Shown here one piece after another: positions 1-5,900 of a DNA stretch of 9,389 nucleotides. The translations under genes and the position numbers were made by a program. The notes under the pieces are model-generated. The model had not been told where the DNA came from. It ran no database searches and saw nothing but the letters and a program-made list of their open reading frames with translations. Each line of letters opens with the position of its first letter. The stretch's first letter is position 1. This stretch comes from Vulcanimicrobiota bacterium (lineage in GTDB: Bacteria > Vulcanimicrobiota > Vulcanimicrobiia > Vulcanimicrobiales > Vulcanimicrobiaceae), in assembly GCA_019233165.1 (NCBI GenBank), contig JAFAMS010000330.1, positions 1 through 9,389 of the forward strand, given 5' to 3'.

Positions 1-1056
1 CTCCCGCTGCGCGACGCGATCGCCGGGTTGGGCGCGAACCTCACCGTAACGGTCGAGCCGCAGGACACGCGCTACTACGTTGAGGGGCGTCCCGCTGCGC
101 TCGCCTCCGCGCTCCCGCTGTTGGGGAACGCGCTCGCATCGCCGGACTTTTCATTCCAGGTCGTCGATGCGTCGAAGACGGCGCTACGCGCTCGGATCGG
201 CGACGCCGACCAGAGTCCGTTCGGCGTCGTAGCGTCGATGCTGCGTTCCGCGTACTATCCCGGGTCGGGCGCCGGCTTTTCGCCGAGCGGTTCCGAGGCT
301 GTCGTCGCAAATGCAGGTGCCGACGCGTTGCGCGCTTTTTGGGCGGCGACGTACCGCAGGGGCGGCGCCGCGCTCGCCGCGGCCGGAAGGCTCGACGACG
401 CCGTCGCCGGTGCGGCACAGGCCGCGCTCGAAAAACTCCCCGGCGGCGACGTCGGCGCGCTGCAGCTCAAGACGAAAGCGCCGAGCGATCCGCCGGCGCG
501 GATCGTGACGCATCGCGACGTCGGACTGCCGTGGATCGGCGTCGGTTTCGTCGCGCCTTCTCCCGGCGCGGCGGACTTCGCGACGATGCTCGTGATCGAG
601 GCCGTGATCGTCTCGCTCGGTCGCGAGAACGCGATCACGAGCAAACCGCCGGCGCTACGCCCGATCAACGCGGTCTACCAATACGACGTTCGTCCTTCGA
701 ACTTCATCGTCTACGTCAGCGGCGACACGCTCGATTCGAGCTCCGGGATCCGCGAGATTTTCGCGGTCACCGAGCTCCTCGCCCAAAAGCCGCTCGATGC
801 GAGCGTGATCCAGCGGTATCGCACGCTCGCGAGCGGCGCATTTATCACCGACTCGATCTCGCTCGAAGACCGCGCCGCACTCGTCGGCGTCTTCGCGCGC
901 CAAGGACTCGATCCGGACTATCCCAATGCGGTCTTGGCGGCGATCGACGCCGTCACGCCCGCCGACGTACAACGGGCCGCGAAGCGCTATCTGCAGCGTT
1001 ACAACGTCGCGATCGTGCTGCCGCGGACGTCTGCGCCGTCGCGGCCGCAACGCTGA
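1..1056 (+). CDS. M16-family (insulinase/mitochondrial processing peptidase-like) zinc peptidase, 5' truncated
   Basis: The frame is open from base 1, so only the last 351 residues are visible. The layout is that of the M16 fold. An N-terminal half contains GANLTVTVEPQDTRYYVEG, matching the LGG-x-x-N-A-x-T-x-x-D-x-T segment that follows HxxEH. A C-terminal half begins near PWIGVGFVAPSPGAADFATM and ends with VTPADVQRAAKRYLQRYNVAIVLPR, the usual M16_C tail. The HxxEH zinc motif would lie just upstream of the window. The region that normally carries the third zinc ligand (x-V-x-x-E-E-I about 75 residues after HxxEH) reads KTALRARI, with no glutamate. This may therefore be the non-catalytic partner of an M16 pair. 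The family is normally periplasmic or exported, but the signal peptide cannot be seen. The last four bases overlap the next gene (CTGA). Confidence 0.82.
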   Translation, partial: LPLRDAIAGLGANLTVTVEPQDTRYYVEGRPAALASALPLLGNALASPDFSFQVVDASKTALRARIGDADQSPFGVVASMLRSAYYPGSGAGFSPSGSEAVVANAGADALRAFWAATYRRGGAALAAAGRLDDAVAGAAQAALEKLPGGDVGALQLKTKAPSDPPARIVTHRDVGLPWIGVGFVAPSPGAADFATMLVIEAVIVSLGRENAITSKPPALRPINAVYQYDVRPSNFIVYVSGDTLDSSSGIREIFAVTELLAQKPLDASVIQRYRTLASGAFITDSISLEDRAALVGVFARQGLDPDYPNAVLAAIDAVTPADVQRAAKRYLQRYNVAIVLPRTSAPSRPQR

Positions 1057-2201
1057 ACCGCCGGGTCGCACTCGTCCACGACTATCTCAATCAGCGCGGC
1101 GGTGCCGAACGCGTCTTCGCGCATATTGCCGCCGCGTGGCCCGAGGCACCGGTCTACACGACGCTCTACGACGAGCGTGCGTGCGGCGACCTCGTCGCGC
1201 GGGCCCGCGTTCGCACGTCGTTTCTTGACCGAATCCCGCTCGCACGACGGAACTTCCGGGCGTTCGCACCGCTGTATCCGCGCGCGATCGAGTCTTTCGA
1301 CCTCTCGGAGTTCGACCTCGTGATCAGCTCGACGACGTCGTGGGCGAAGGGGGTTCGAATTGCGCCGGGCGCCGTGCACGTCTGTTACATCAACACGGTA
1401 AGCCGCTTCGTTTTCGACTACGAACGCTACGTCGGTAGCGGATTCTCCGGCCTGGCGGCACGTCCGCTGATCGCGAGCCTCGCGGCCTGGGATCGGCGCG
1501 CGGCCACGCGGCCGAGCGCGTTCGTCGCCAATTCGCAAAACGTCGCGCAGCGAATCGAACGTTACTACGGGCGAAGCGCGTACGTCTTGCCGTGTCCGGT
1601 CGACGTGGAGCGTTTTCGGCTCGGCCATCGCAAGGGCGACTACTTCTTGGTGCTCGCGCGGTTGCTGCCGTACAAACGCGTCGATCGCGCGATTGACGCC
1701 GCGGCGCTCGCCGGCGTACGGCTCGGCGTCGCCGGCGAAGGGCAGGCGCTCGAGTCGCTGCGCCGCCGCGCGCGCGGAACGACGGCGGAAGTCCTCGGGT
1801 TCGTCCCCGATGCCGAGATCGGCGCGCTCGTCGGCGCCGCACGGGCGGTGATCGTGCCGGGCGAAGAAGATTTCGGGCTCGTCCCGCTCGAGGCGAACGC
1901 CGCCGGGACCGCCGCAATCGCGTTGCGCGCAGGCGGCGCGCTGGAGACCGTCGTCGACGGCGAGACGGGAACGTTCTTCCGGGAGCCGAGTGCGGAGTCG
2001 CTCGCCGCAGTGCTGCGCGACTTCGAGCCGTCGCGCTTCGATCCGCTCCGGTTGCGCGCGCACGCCGAGCGCTTCGCGCCGGCGCGCTTCATCGAGCGGC
2101 TACGTTCGATCGTTCGCGAGGTTTGCGAGCTCGGCGAGGATCGCGCGCGCGGGCTCGTCCCTCCGGCGAAATCCCCAGCGAGCGATCCCGAGCGCGCGTA
2201 A
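1053..2201 (+). CDS. GT4-family glycosyltransferase (WbaZ/mannosyltransferase-like)
   Basis: A GT-B fold glycosyltransferase of about 382 residues that would transfer a sugar from a nucleotide-sugar donor to an envelope glycan or lipid; donor and acceptor cannot be read from sequence. The N-terminal acceptor domain starts RVALVHDYLNQRGGAERV, typical of the WbaZ-like GT4 group. YINTVSRFVFDYERY and NSQNVAQRI follow. The donor domain has ARLLPYKRVDRAIDA and an EX7E motif, E272 and E280, within EEDFGLVPLEA. No ATG, GTG or TTG lies in frame between an upstream stretch unlike the family and the conserved RVALVHDY. The only sensible start is CTG at 1053, which overlaps the preceding stop as CTGA and implies translational coupling. 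The last 25 or so residues (GEDRARGLVPPAKSPASDPERA) go beyond the usual family end and lie opposite the 3' end of the convergent glycosyltransferase. The function class is secure; substrate and exact start are inferred. Confidence 0.88.
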   Translation: MNRRVALVHDYLNQRGGAERVFAHIAAAWPEAPVYTTLYDERACGDLVARARVRTSFLDRIPLARRNFRAFAPLYPRAIESFDLSEFDLVISSTTSWAKGVRIAPGAVHVCYINTVSRFVFDYERYVGSGFSGLAARPLIASLAAWDRRAATRPSAFVANSQNVAQRIERYYGRSAYVLPCPVDVERFRLGHRKGDYFLVLARLLPYKRVDRAIDAAALAGVRLGVAGEGQALESLRRRARGTTAEVLGFVPDAEIGALVGAARAVIVPGEEDFGLVPLEANAAGTAAIALRAGGALETVVDGETGTFFREPSAESLAAVLRDFEPSRFDPLRLRAHAERFAPARFIERLRSIVREVCELGEDRARGLVPPAKSPASDPERA

Positions 2202-3119
2202 GCGCGCAGCGACGCTCGCGTCCCGCACGACGCTGCGCAGCGCATCCCGCCAGCCGGTTCGATCGTCGGGCGCGACGAGCAGCGCCGCGCCGCCGGCGGC
2301 CTCGGGAAGCGCGCTGGCATTCGACGCGACGACCGGCGCGCCGCAGGCCTGCGCCTCGACGACGACGAGCCCGAAGCCTTCGGCGAGCGACGGGACGGCG
2401 ACGCACGCCGCATTGCGATAGAGCGCGCGCAACCGGGCGTCGTCGGCGAGCTCCCGTACGAGAGGGATCCCGCGCGCGCGCGCTTCGGCAACCGCGTCGT
2501 CGGCGAGGTCTCCGACGGCGACCAGGCGTACTTCGGCGCCGTCGAACGCATCGGCGAAGGCGGCGACGAAGAACCGCGCGTTCTTGCGCGGCTCCCCGGC
2601 GCCGACGATGAGGACGTACGGCGAGGCAGGGAGCGACGGCGTATCGTCGTCCTGCGCCGGGAAGAAGAACGGATCGGGCGCGGGCTCGATCACCACGATC
2701 TCGTCTTCCTTCAGGCCCAAGTCGCGGCAGATCTGCGCGCGGCTCCAGCGGGAGTCCGTTGCAATTCGAGTCGCGTCGTGCGCCGCGCGCCACAGCGGCT
2801 TGCGAACGCGCCGGCGCGCGATCCAATTCCGTTGCGGGTCGACCAGCGCAAACGTATCGTGGATGTGCGCGAGCGAAGGGACGGCGGCGCTGAAGCGGAT
2901 CCCGTTCCACGGATACCAAACGGCGTCGTAAAGCGCGCGGCGCGACGCGCTTGCGGGCGAGGCGAGGCGCGTCGCCTCCTCACCCCACGGCTTGCGCTCG
3001 CGCGTGAGCAGCGTGACGTCGATCTTTGCGGCGAGCGCCTCTTGCAGGACGGCTCGAACGATCCTCCCCATTCCGCGGCGATCGTTGCGCAGGTTGAGCG
3101 CGTCGATCGCGAGCCTCAC
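2100..3119 (-). CDS. GT4-family glycosyltransferase
   Basis: A second GT-B glycosyltransferase, 339 residues, probably acting on envelope glycans at the cytoplasmic face of the membrane. The N-terminus MRLAIDALNLRNDRRGMGRIVRAVLQ matches GT4 enzymes that open with a glycine-rich acceptor loop. HIHDTFAL (residues 85-92) and DSRWSRAQI (122-130) follow. The donor half has VGAGEPRKNARFFVAAF (172-188) and EX7E as E247 and E255 in AEGFGLVVVEAQACGAPVV. The GTG start at 3119 overlaps the stop of the upstream CPBP protease gene by four bases (GTGA), and the protein begins exactly where the family begins. The open frame continues further upstream but is only a shadow of that gene. It is the last gene of the YabE-KsgA operon. 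Its 3' end lies 102 bp inside the convergent glycosyltransferase. Substrate unknown. Confidence 0.88.
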   Translation of the reverse strand: MRLAIDALNLRNDRRGMGRIVRAVLQEALAAKIDVTLLTRERKPWGEEATRLASPASASRRALYDAVWYPWNGIRFSAAVPSLAHIHDTFALVDPQRNWIARRRVRKPLWRAAHDATRIATDSRWSRAQICRDLGLKEDEIVVIEPAPDPFFFPAQDDDTPSLPASPYVLIVGAGEPRKNARFFVAAFADAFDGAEVRLVAVGDLADDAVAEARARGIPLVRELADDARLRALYRNAACVAVPSLAEGFGLVVVEAQACGAPVVASNASALPEAAGGAALLVAPDDRTGWRDALRSVVRDASVAARLRALGIARWGFRRRDEPARAILAELANLANDRT

Positions 3120-3865
3120 GTCTTGATTCCGGTCGAGAGCAAGAGCAGAAGCGTGAACCCGTTGAACGAGCCGTGCGCGACGATCGACGACCAGAGCGAT
3201 CCCGTTCGCGCATAAACCGAGGCGAGGACGAAGCCTCCGGCCGCAAGCGGAAGAATCCCGGCAGCCTCGCCGTGCGCCGCGCCGAAGAGCAGACCGCTGA
3301 GCGTCGCGGCCACCGGAAAAGACGCACGCACGCGAATTGCGTTGAAGATGAACCCTCGAAAGACGAGCTCTTCGGCGAACGGCGCGACGAGGACGGCGAC
3401 GGCGATCATGAGATCGAGCAGCAGTCCCGGATGCGCGCGCTCGAACAACCGCACCGCGAGCTGGTTCGGCGTATGCCCGAGGAGAGCGGCTTCGAGCGCT
3501 CCGACCGTCGCGACGGCGAGCCACATCAGGATCGCTCCACCGAGGCCCGCGAGCAGCTCGCGCGCGCCGAAGCGCCCGAGAATCTCGCGCAGCGAACGCC
3601 GGGCGAGTGCGGGTAGAACGAGCGTCAAATAGATGAGGACGGGGATGTAGCCGAGGAGCTGCGTTTCGACCATCGGCGCCGTGAGCTGTAAGGAGCGCAG
3701 CGACTTATTCGTGATCCCGAGTGCGCGCCCGAAGACGACCGCGGAGCCGGCGTAGACGACGAACAGCACCGCCAGCGCCGCAAGCGAAGGCAACGGCGGG
3801 AAGGCGTTACGCCCGAAGCCTCCGGGTGAATTCGACGAACGCGGCGAGGTCGAGGTGTTCGGCAC
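3116..3865 (-). CDS. CPBP-family (CAAX protease / bacteriocin-processing) intramembrane metalloprotease
   Basis: An integral membrane protein of 249 residues with several hydrophobic segments, among them roughly residues 28-46, 70-87, 108-129, 150-168 and 186-220. It carries all three CPBP/Abi catalytic motifs: EELVFR (E165, E166, R170), FGAAH (F194 to H198) and HGSFN (H231 to N235), so it should be active. Known relatives process prenylated proteins, bacteriocin-type peptides or anti-sigma factors; the substrate here cannot be told. The GTG start at 3865 has GGAG four bases upstream (3870-3873), which supports it although it lies 59 bp inside ksgA. A later TTG at 3793 would avoid the overlap but lacks a ribosome binding site. 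The 3' end overlaps the glycosyltransferase start as GTGA. Confidence 0.87.
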   Translation of the reverse strand: MPNTSTSPRSSNSPGGFGRNAFPPLPSLAALAVLFVVYAGSAVVFGRALGITNKSLRSLQLTAPMVETQLLGYIPVLIYLTLVLPALARRSLREILGRFGARELLAGLGGAILMWLAVATVGALEAALLGHTPNQLAVRLFERAHPGLLLDLMIAVAVLVAPFAEELVFRGFIFNAIRVRASFPVAATLSGLLFGAAHGEAAGILPLAAGGFVLASVYARTGSLWSSIVAHGSFNGFTLLLLLSTGIKT

Positions 3866-4592
3866 GTATCTCCGGGTCGAGGGAGAGCGCGCGCAGCGCT
3901 CGTGCGCTCTGCTCGCGCGGCGTTCCTAAAGCCTGCAAGAGGCTGTTCGCCAGCGTCTTGCGCCGGTACGCGAACGCCCCTTTGACGATCGTTGTAAATG
4001 CGCGGAAGTCGTCGATCCCGCTCGTCTCGTCGCGACGTTCTAGGACGACGACCGAAGAATCGACGTTCGGCGGCGGATGAAAGTGCGAGCGTCCGAGCGT
4101 GAACGCCCGGCGCACGTTCATCCGCGCGCCGACGAGGACCGTCAAGCTGCCGTATGCCGGCGTCGCGGGCTTCGCCGTCAGCCGGTCGACGACGTCCTTT
4201 TGCAACATCGCAACGATGCGCTGGGGCGGAAGGTCCCGCGTTGCAAGCTCGGCGAGAAGCGGCGTGCCGACATTGTACGGCAGGTTGCCGGCGACGATCC
4301 ATGCACCGCCGCCCGCGAACGCATCGTAGTCGAACTGCAGCGCGTCGGCTTCGACGATCTCGACGCCGCCAAGGTCGCCGCGTTCGGGCAGAATCTGCAC
4401 GAGCGCGGGGTCGATCTCCAGCGCCGTAAGGCGCGCTCCGCGTGCCAGCAACGCGACGGTAAGCGCGCCGGTGCCGGCACCGATCTCCAGGACGCGCGCC
4501 TGCTCGTTCTCGCCCAGAACCAACTCGGCGATCCGCTGCGCGACGCGCGGATTGACGAGAAAGTGTTGCCCGAGACGCTTGCGAGGGCGCAG
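3807..4592 (-). CDS. ksgA: 16S rRNA (adenine1518-N6/adenine1519-N6)-dimethyltransferase KsgA/RsmA
   Basis: This SAM-dependent enzyme dimethylates two adjacent adenines in the 3'-terminal helix 45 of 16S rRNA, late in 30S assembly. The sequence shows the N-terminal RKRLGQHFLVN signature (residues 4-14), SAM-binding VLEIGAGTG (34-42), ALEID (57-61), EADAL (81-85), catalytic NLPY (103-106), MLQKDVVDRL, FHPPPNVDSSVV and RRKTLANSL. No ATG, GTG or TTG lies in frame before the GQHFL signature. The first such codon (TTG at 4523) would delete that conserved segment. A CTG at 4592 preceded by GGGAG with six bases of spacing gives 261 residues, a normal KsgA length, and is taken as the start. It lies 30 bp after the YabE-like gene, an order like rpfB-ksgA in mycobacteria and yabE-rnmV-ksgA in Bacillus. 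Confidence 0.95.
   Translation of the reverse strand: MRPRKRLGQHFLVNPRVAQRIAELVLGENEQARVLEIGAGTGALTVALLARGARLTALEIDPALVQILPERGDLGGVEIVEADALQFDYDAFAGGGAWIVAGNLPYNVGTPLLAELATRDLPPQRIVAMLQKDVVDRLTAKPATPAYGSLTVLVGARMNVRRAFTLGRSHFHPPPNVDSSVVVLERRDETSGIDDFRAFTTIVKGAFAYRRKTLANSLLQALGTPREQSARALRALSLDPEIRAEHLDLAAFVEFTRRLRA
3870..3873 (-). promoter_or_regulatory. Ribosome binding site for the CPBP protease gene
   Basis: GGAG on the minus strand with four bases (atac) before the GTG at 3865. It decides the start in favour of an N-terminus overlapping the end of ksgA. Confidence 0.6.
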
Positions 4593-4598
4593 TCCGCG

Positions 4599-4603
4599 CT
4601 CCC
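4599..4603 (-). promoter_or_regulatory. Ribosome binding site deciding the CTG start of ksgA
   Basis: GGGAG on the minus strand, six bases before CTG at 4592. It is the only Shine-Dalgarno-like sequence placed correctly to give a KsgA that keeps the GQHFL motif. Confidence 0.55.
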
Positions 4604-4621
4604 GCAGCAGCCGGCGTGCGT

Positions 4622-5719
4622 CTATCTCAGGACGTAGACGTGGACGGGGCGTGTCCCCCAGCTCATCGCGTCCGCGTACGAATCGAATCCTAGGTCGATC
4701 CGGTGACCGTGGATCGCGCCGCCGGTGTCGCCCGCGATCGCGTGTCCGTATCCGGGGATGTAGAGCCGCGTCCCAAGCGGGATCAACGCCGGATCGACGG
4801 CAACGATCCCGTGTCCGGCACGAACTCCGATCGCCGTGATTCCGGAACAGCCGTAGCAGTTCGCGGTGTACGCGGTCGCGAGCATGTGCAATGCGGCGTT
4901 GGCGAGGCGCATCGTTCCGGAGAACCCACGCGTTGCGAGCTCCCCGTAGCGTTCGTAAGCGACGATTCCGCTCAGCACGACCTTCGGCTTGCCGGACGAG
5001 ACGAGCCTGGACTCGATCACCGTCTTCTGCACTTGCGGTTGGTCGTCGATGCGGCGGTAGCGCACGAGCTTCTCGCGTACGGACGCCGTACCGCGGCTCA
5101 CGACTTTCGACGCCGTCGGCGCGAGCGCGAGCGACAAACGGTGTTCGACGAGCGGCGCCTTCTTTTCACGCACGCGCGCCGTCCACTCGGTGGTGTGGAT
5201 TATGCGCACGACGGTATCTTCGTCGAGCGGTTGCGTTCGATCGGGGACGACCCGATCGTTGGGACCGAGCTCGATCGCGCGCTGTGCGAGGAACGAACCG
5301 ACGTCCGATGCCGAGCTCATGACTTGCATCGTCGAGCCGCGCAAGACGAACGTGACCGGGAATGCCGCGCGATAGCTGACCACCATCGCGTCTTCGAGCG
5401 GCGTTTCGAGCGCCGGCGCGACTGCATCGTCCGGGCCGGGCGCGATCCCTTGCTCTTGGAGCAGCGCGGCGACGGTCGCGGCGTTGGTACGTACCTCTTG
5501 GTCCGTACCGTTTCGCACGAGACGAACCGTGTGCGGCGCGGGCTTGACCGCGCGCGCCAGCGCGACGACGTGGTTCTTCACGGTGGGAACCGAGGCGAGC
5601 GGGAAGAGCATTCCCAACGAGAGCATGCCCGTTGCGACGATTCTCGCAGGCGAGGATTCGCGGCCGTTCAGAAGCAGGGTTCCTTTCGCTGGCATCTTGC
5701 GCGGAAACGAGGCGCGCAC
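4622..5719 (-). CDS. YabE/RpfB-like exported cell-wall protein (DUF348-DUF348-G5-3D domains)
   Basis: A probable cell-wall protein of 365 residues. A hydrophobic segment near residues 27-46 would serve as signal or membrane anchor. Two DUF348-like repeats follow (about 63-104 and 122-163), then a G5-like domain (about 178-256) and a C-terminal 3D domain (about 278-365). The 3D domain shows ATAYTANCYGCSG, VDPALIPLGTRLYIPGYG, AGDTGGAIHGHRIDLGF and the three aspartates D309, D331 and D342. The 3D fold is related to the double-psi barrel of MltA-type lytic transglycosylases, so a role in peptidoglycan remodelling is likely. It lacks the lysozyme-like Rpf domain, so it is closer to Bacillus YabE than to RpfB. 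GTG 5719 is used as the start; ATG 5695 is an equally possible start, and neither has a strong ribosome binding site. It heads the operon with ksgA. Confidence 0.88.
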   Translation of the reverse strand: MRASFPRKMPAKGTLLLNGRESSPARIVATGMLSLGMLFPLASVPTVKNHVVALARAVKPAPHTVRLVRNGTDQEVRTNAATVAALLQEQGIAPGPDDAVAPALETPLEDAMVVSYRAAFPVTFVLRGSTMQVMSSASDVGSFLAQRAIELGPNDRVVPDRTQPLDEDTVVRIIHTTEWTARVREKKAPLVEHRLSLALAPTASKVVSRGTASVREKLVRYRRIDDQPQVQKTVIESRLVSSGKPKVVLSGIVAYERYGELATRGFSGTMRLANAALHMLATAYTANCYGCSGITAIGVRAGHGIVAVDPALIPLGTRLYIPGYGHAIAGDTGGAIHGHRIDLGFDSYADAMSWGTRPVHVYVLR

Positions 5720-5839
5720 TCAGTCTTGTGCTCGCAGACCTTCGTCGTACGCACTACGCCGGTTGGGGGTAGTCGCTTGTTGGGAGTCTTTTGCAAGGAC
5801 TCAAGGGTCGCCAAACGGCTACGGAGGTGCCTGGCGGAC
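5720..5839 (-). promoter_or_regulatory. Putative structured 5' leader of the YabE-like/ksgA operon
   Basis: Between the predicted transcription start (about 5839) and the GTG at 5719 the minus strand can form three successive hairpins. The first pairs GTC-GCCA (5839-5832, one bulged C) with TGGC-GAC (5813-5807) and has a GGC/GCC inner stem. The second is GAGTC (5802-5798) with GACTC (5788-5784) around a 9-nt loop. The third is ACTAC (5773-5769) with GTAGT (5757-5753) around an 11-nt loop. None ends in a T tract, so none is a classic intrinsic terminator. No known riboswitch consensus could be matched by eye. A regulatory function is inference. Confidence 0.35.
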
Positions 5840-5880
5840 GCGGGTACGATAGCATACCCCCTGCGGGTACGTCAAATACC
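5840..5880. repeat. Two tandem GCGGGTACG...ATACC operator-like elements
   Basis: GCGGGTACG occurs at 5840-5848 and again at 5863-5871, a 23-bp period. Each copy is followed by ATACC (5854-5858 and 5876-5880), so each unit is an imperfect inverted repeat GGGTA...TACC. The left unit covers the predicted minus-strand -10 and the right unit the -35. This suggests a repressor or activator site, which remains inference. Confidence 0.4.
5846..5875 (-). promoter_or_regulatory. Sigma70-type extended -10 promoter for the YabE-like/ksgA operon
   Basis: On the minus strand, TTGACG (5875-5870) is followed by an 18-bp spacer and TATCGT (5851-5846), with a TGn extension directly before the -10 hexamer (5854-5852). 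Transcription would start near 5839. Confidence 0.5.
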
Positions 5881-5892
5881 GGCGTCCCGTGC

Positions 5893-5896
5893 GGAG
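5893..5896 (+). promoter_or_regulatory. Ribosome binding site for the GT4 gene at 5901
   Basis: GGAG with four bases before GTG 5901. It favours that start over GTG 5889, which has no such sequence upstream. Confidence 0.5.
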
Positions 5897-5900
5897 AGTC

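Noticed and set aside
999..2063. Minus-strand open frame of 354 codons opposite the first GT4 gene
   Set aside because: Arg/Glu-rich antisense shadow without domain signals.
4521..4523. TTG 4523 as ksgA start
   Set aside because: It would remove the conserved RKRLGQHFLVN segment needed by KsgA; CTG 4592 with its GGGAG is better.
5784..5802. GAGTC-N9-GACTC hairpin as a transcription terminator
   Set aside because: The stem is only five pairs and no T tract follows on either strand.
5720..5839. c-di-AMP (ydaO-type) riboswitch in the YabE-like leader
   Set aside because: Tempting from the gene context, but the conserved sequence blocks of that class could not be found by eye.
5889..5891. GTG 5889 as start of the third glycosyltransferase
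   Set aside because: No ribosome binding site in front of it; GTG 5901 has GGAG at the right distance and gives the family N-terminus.
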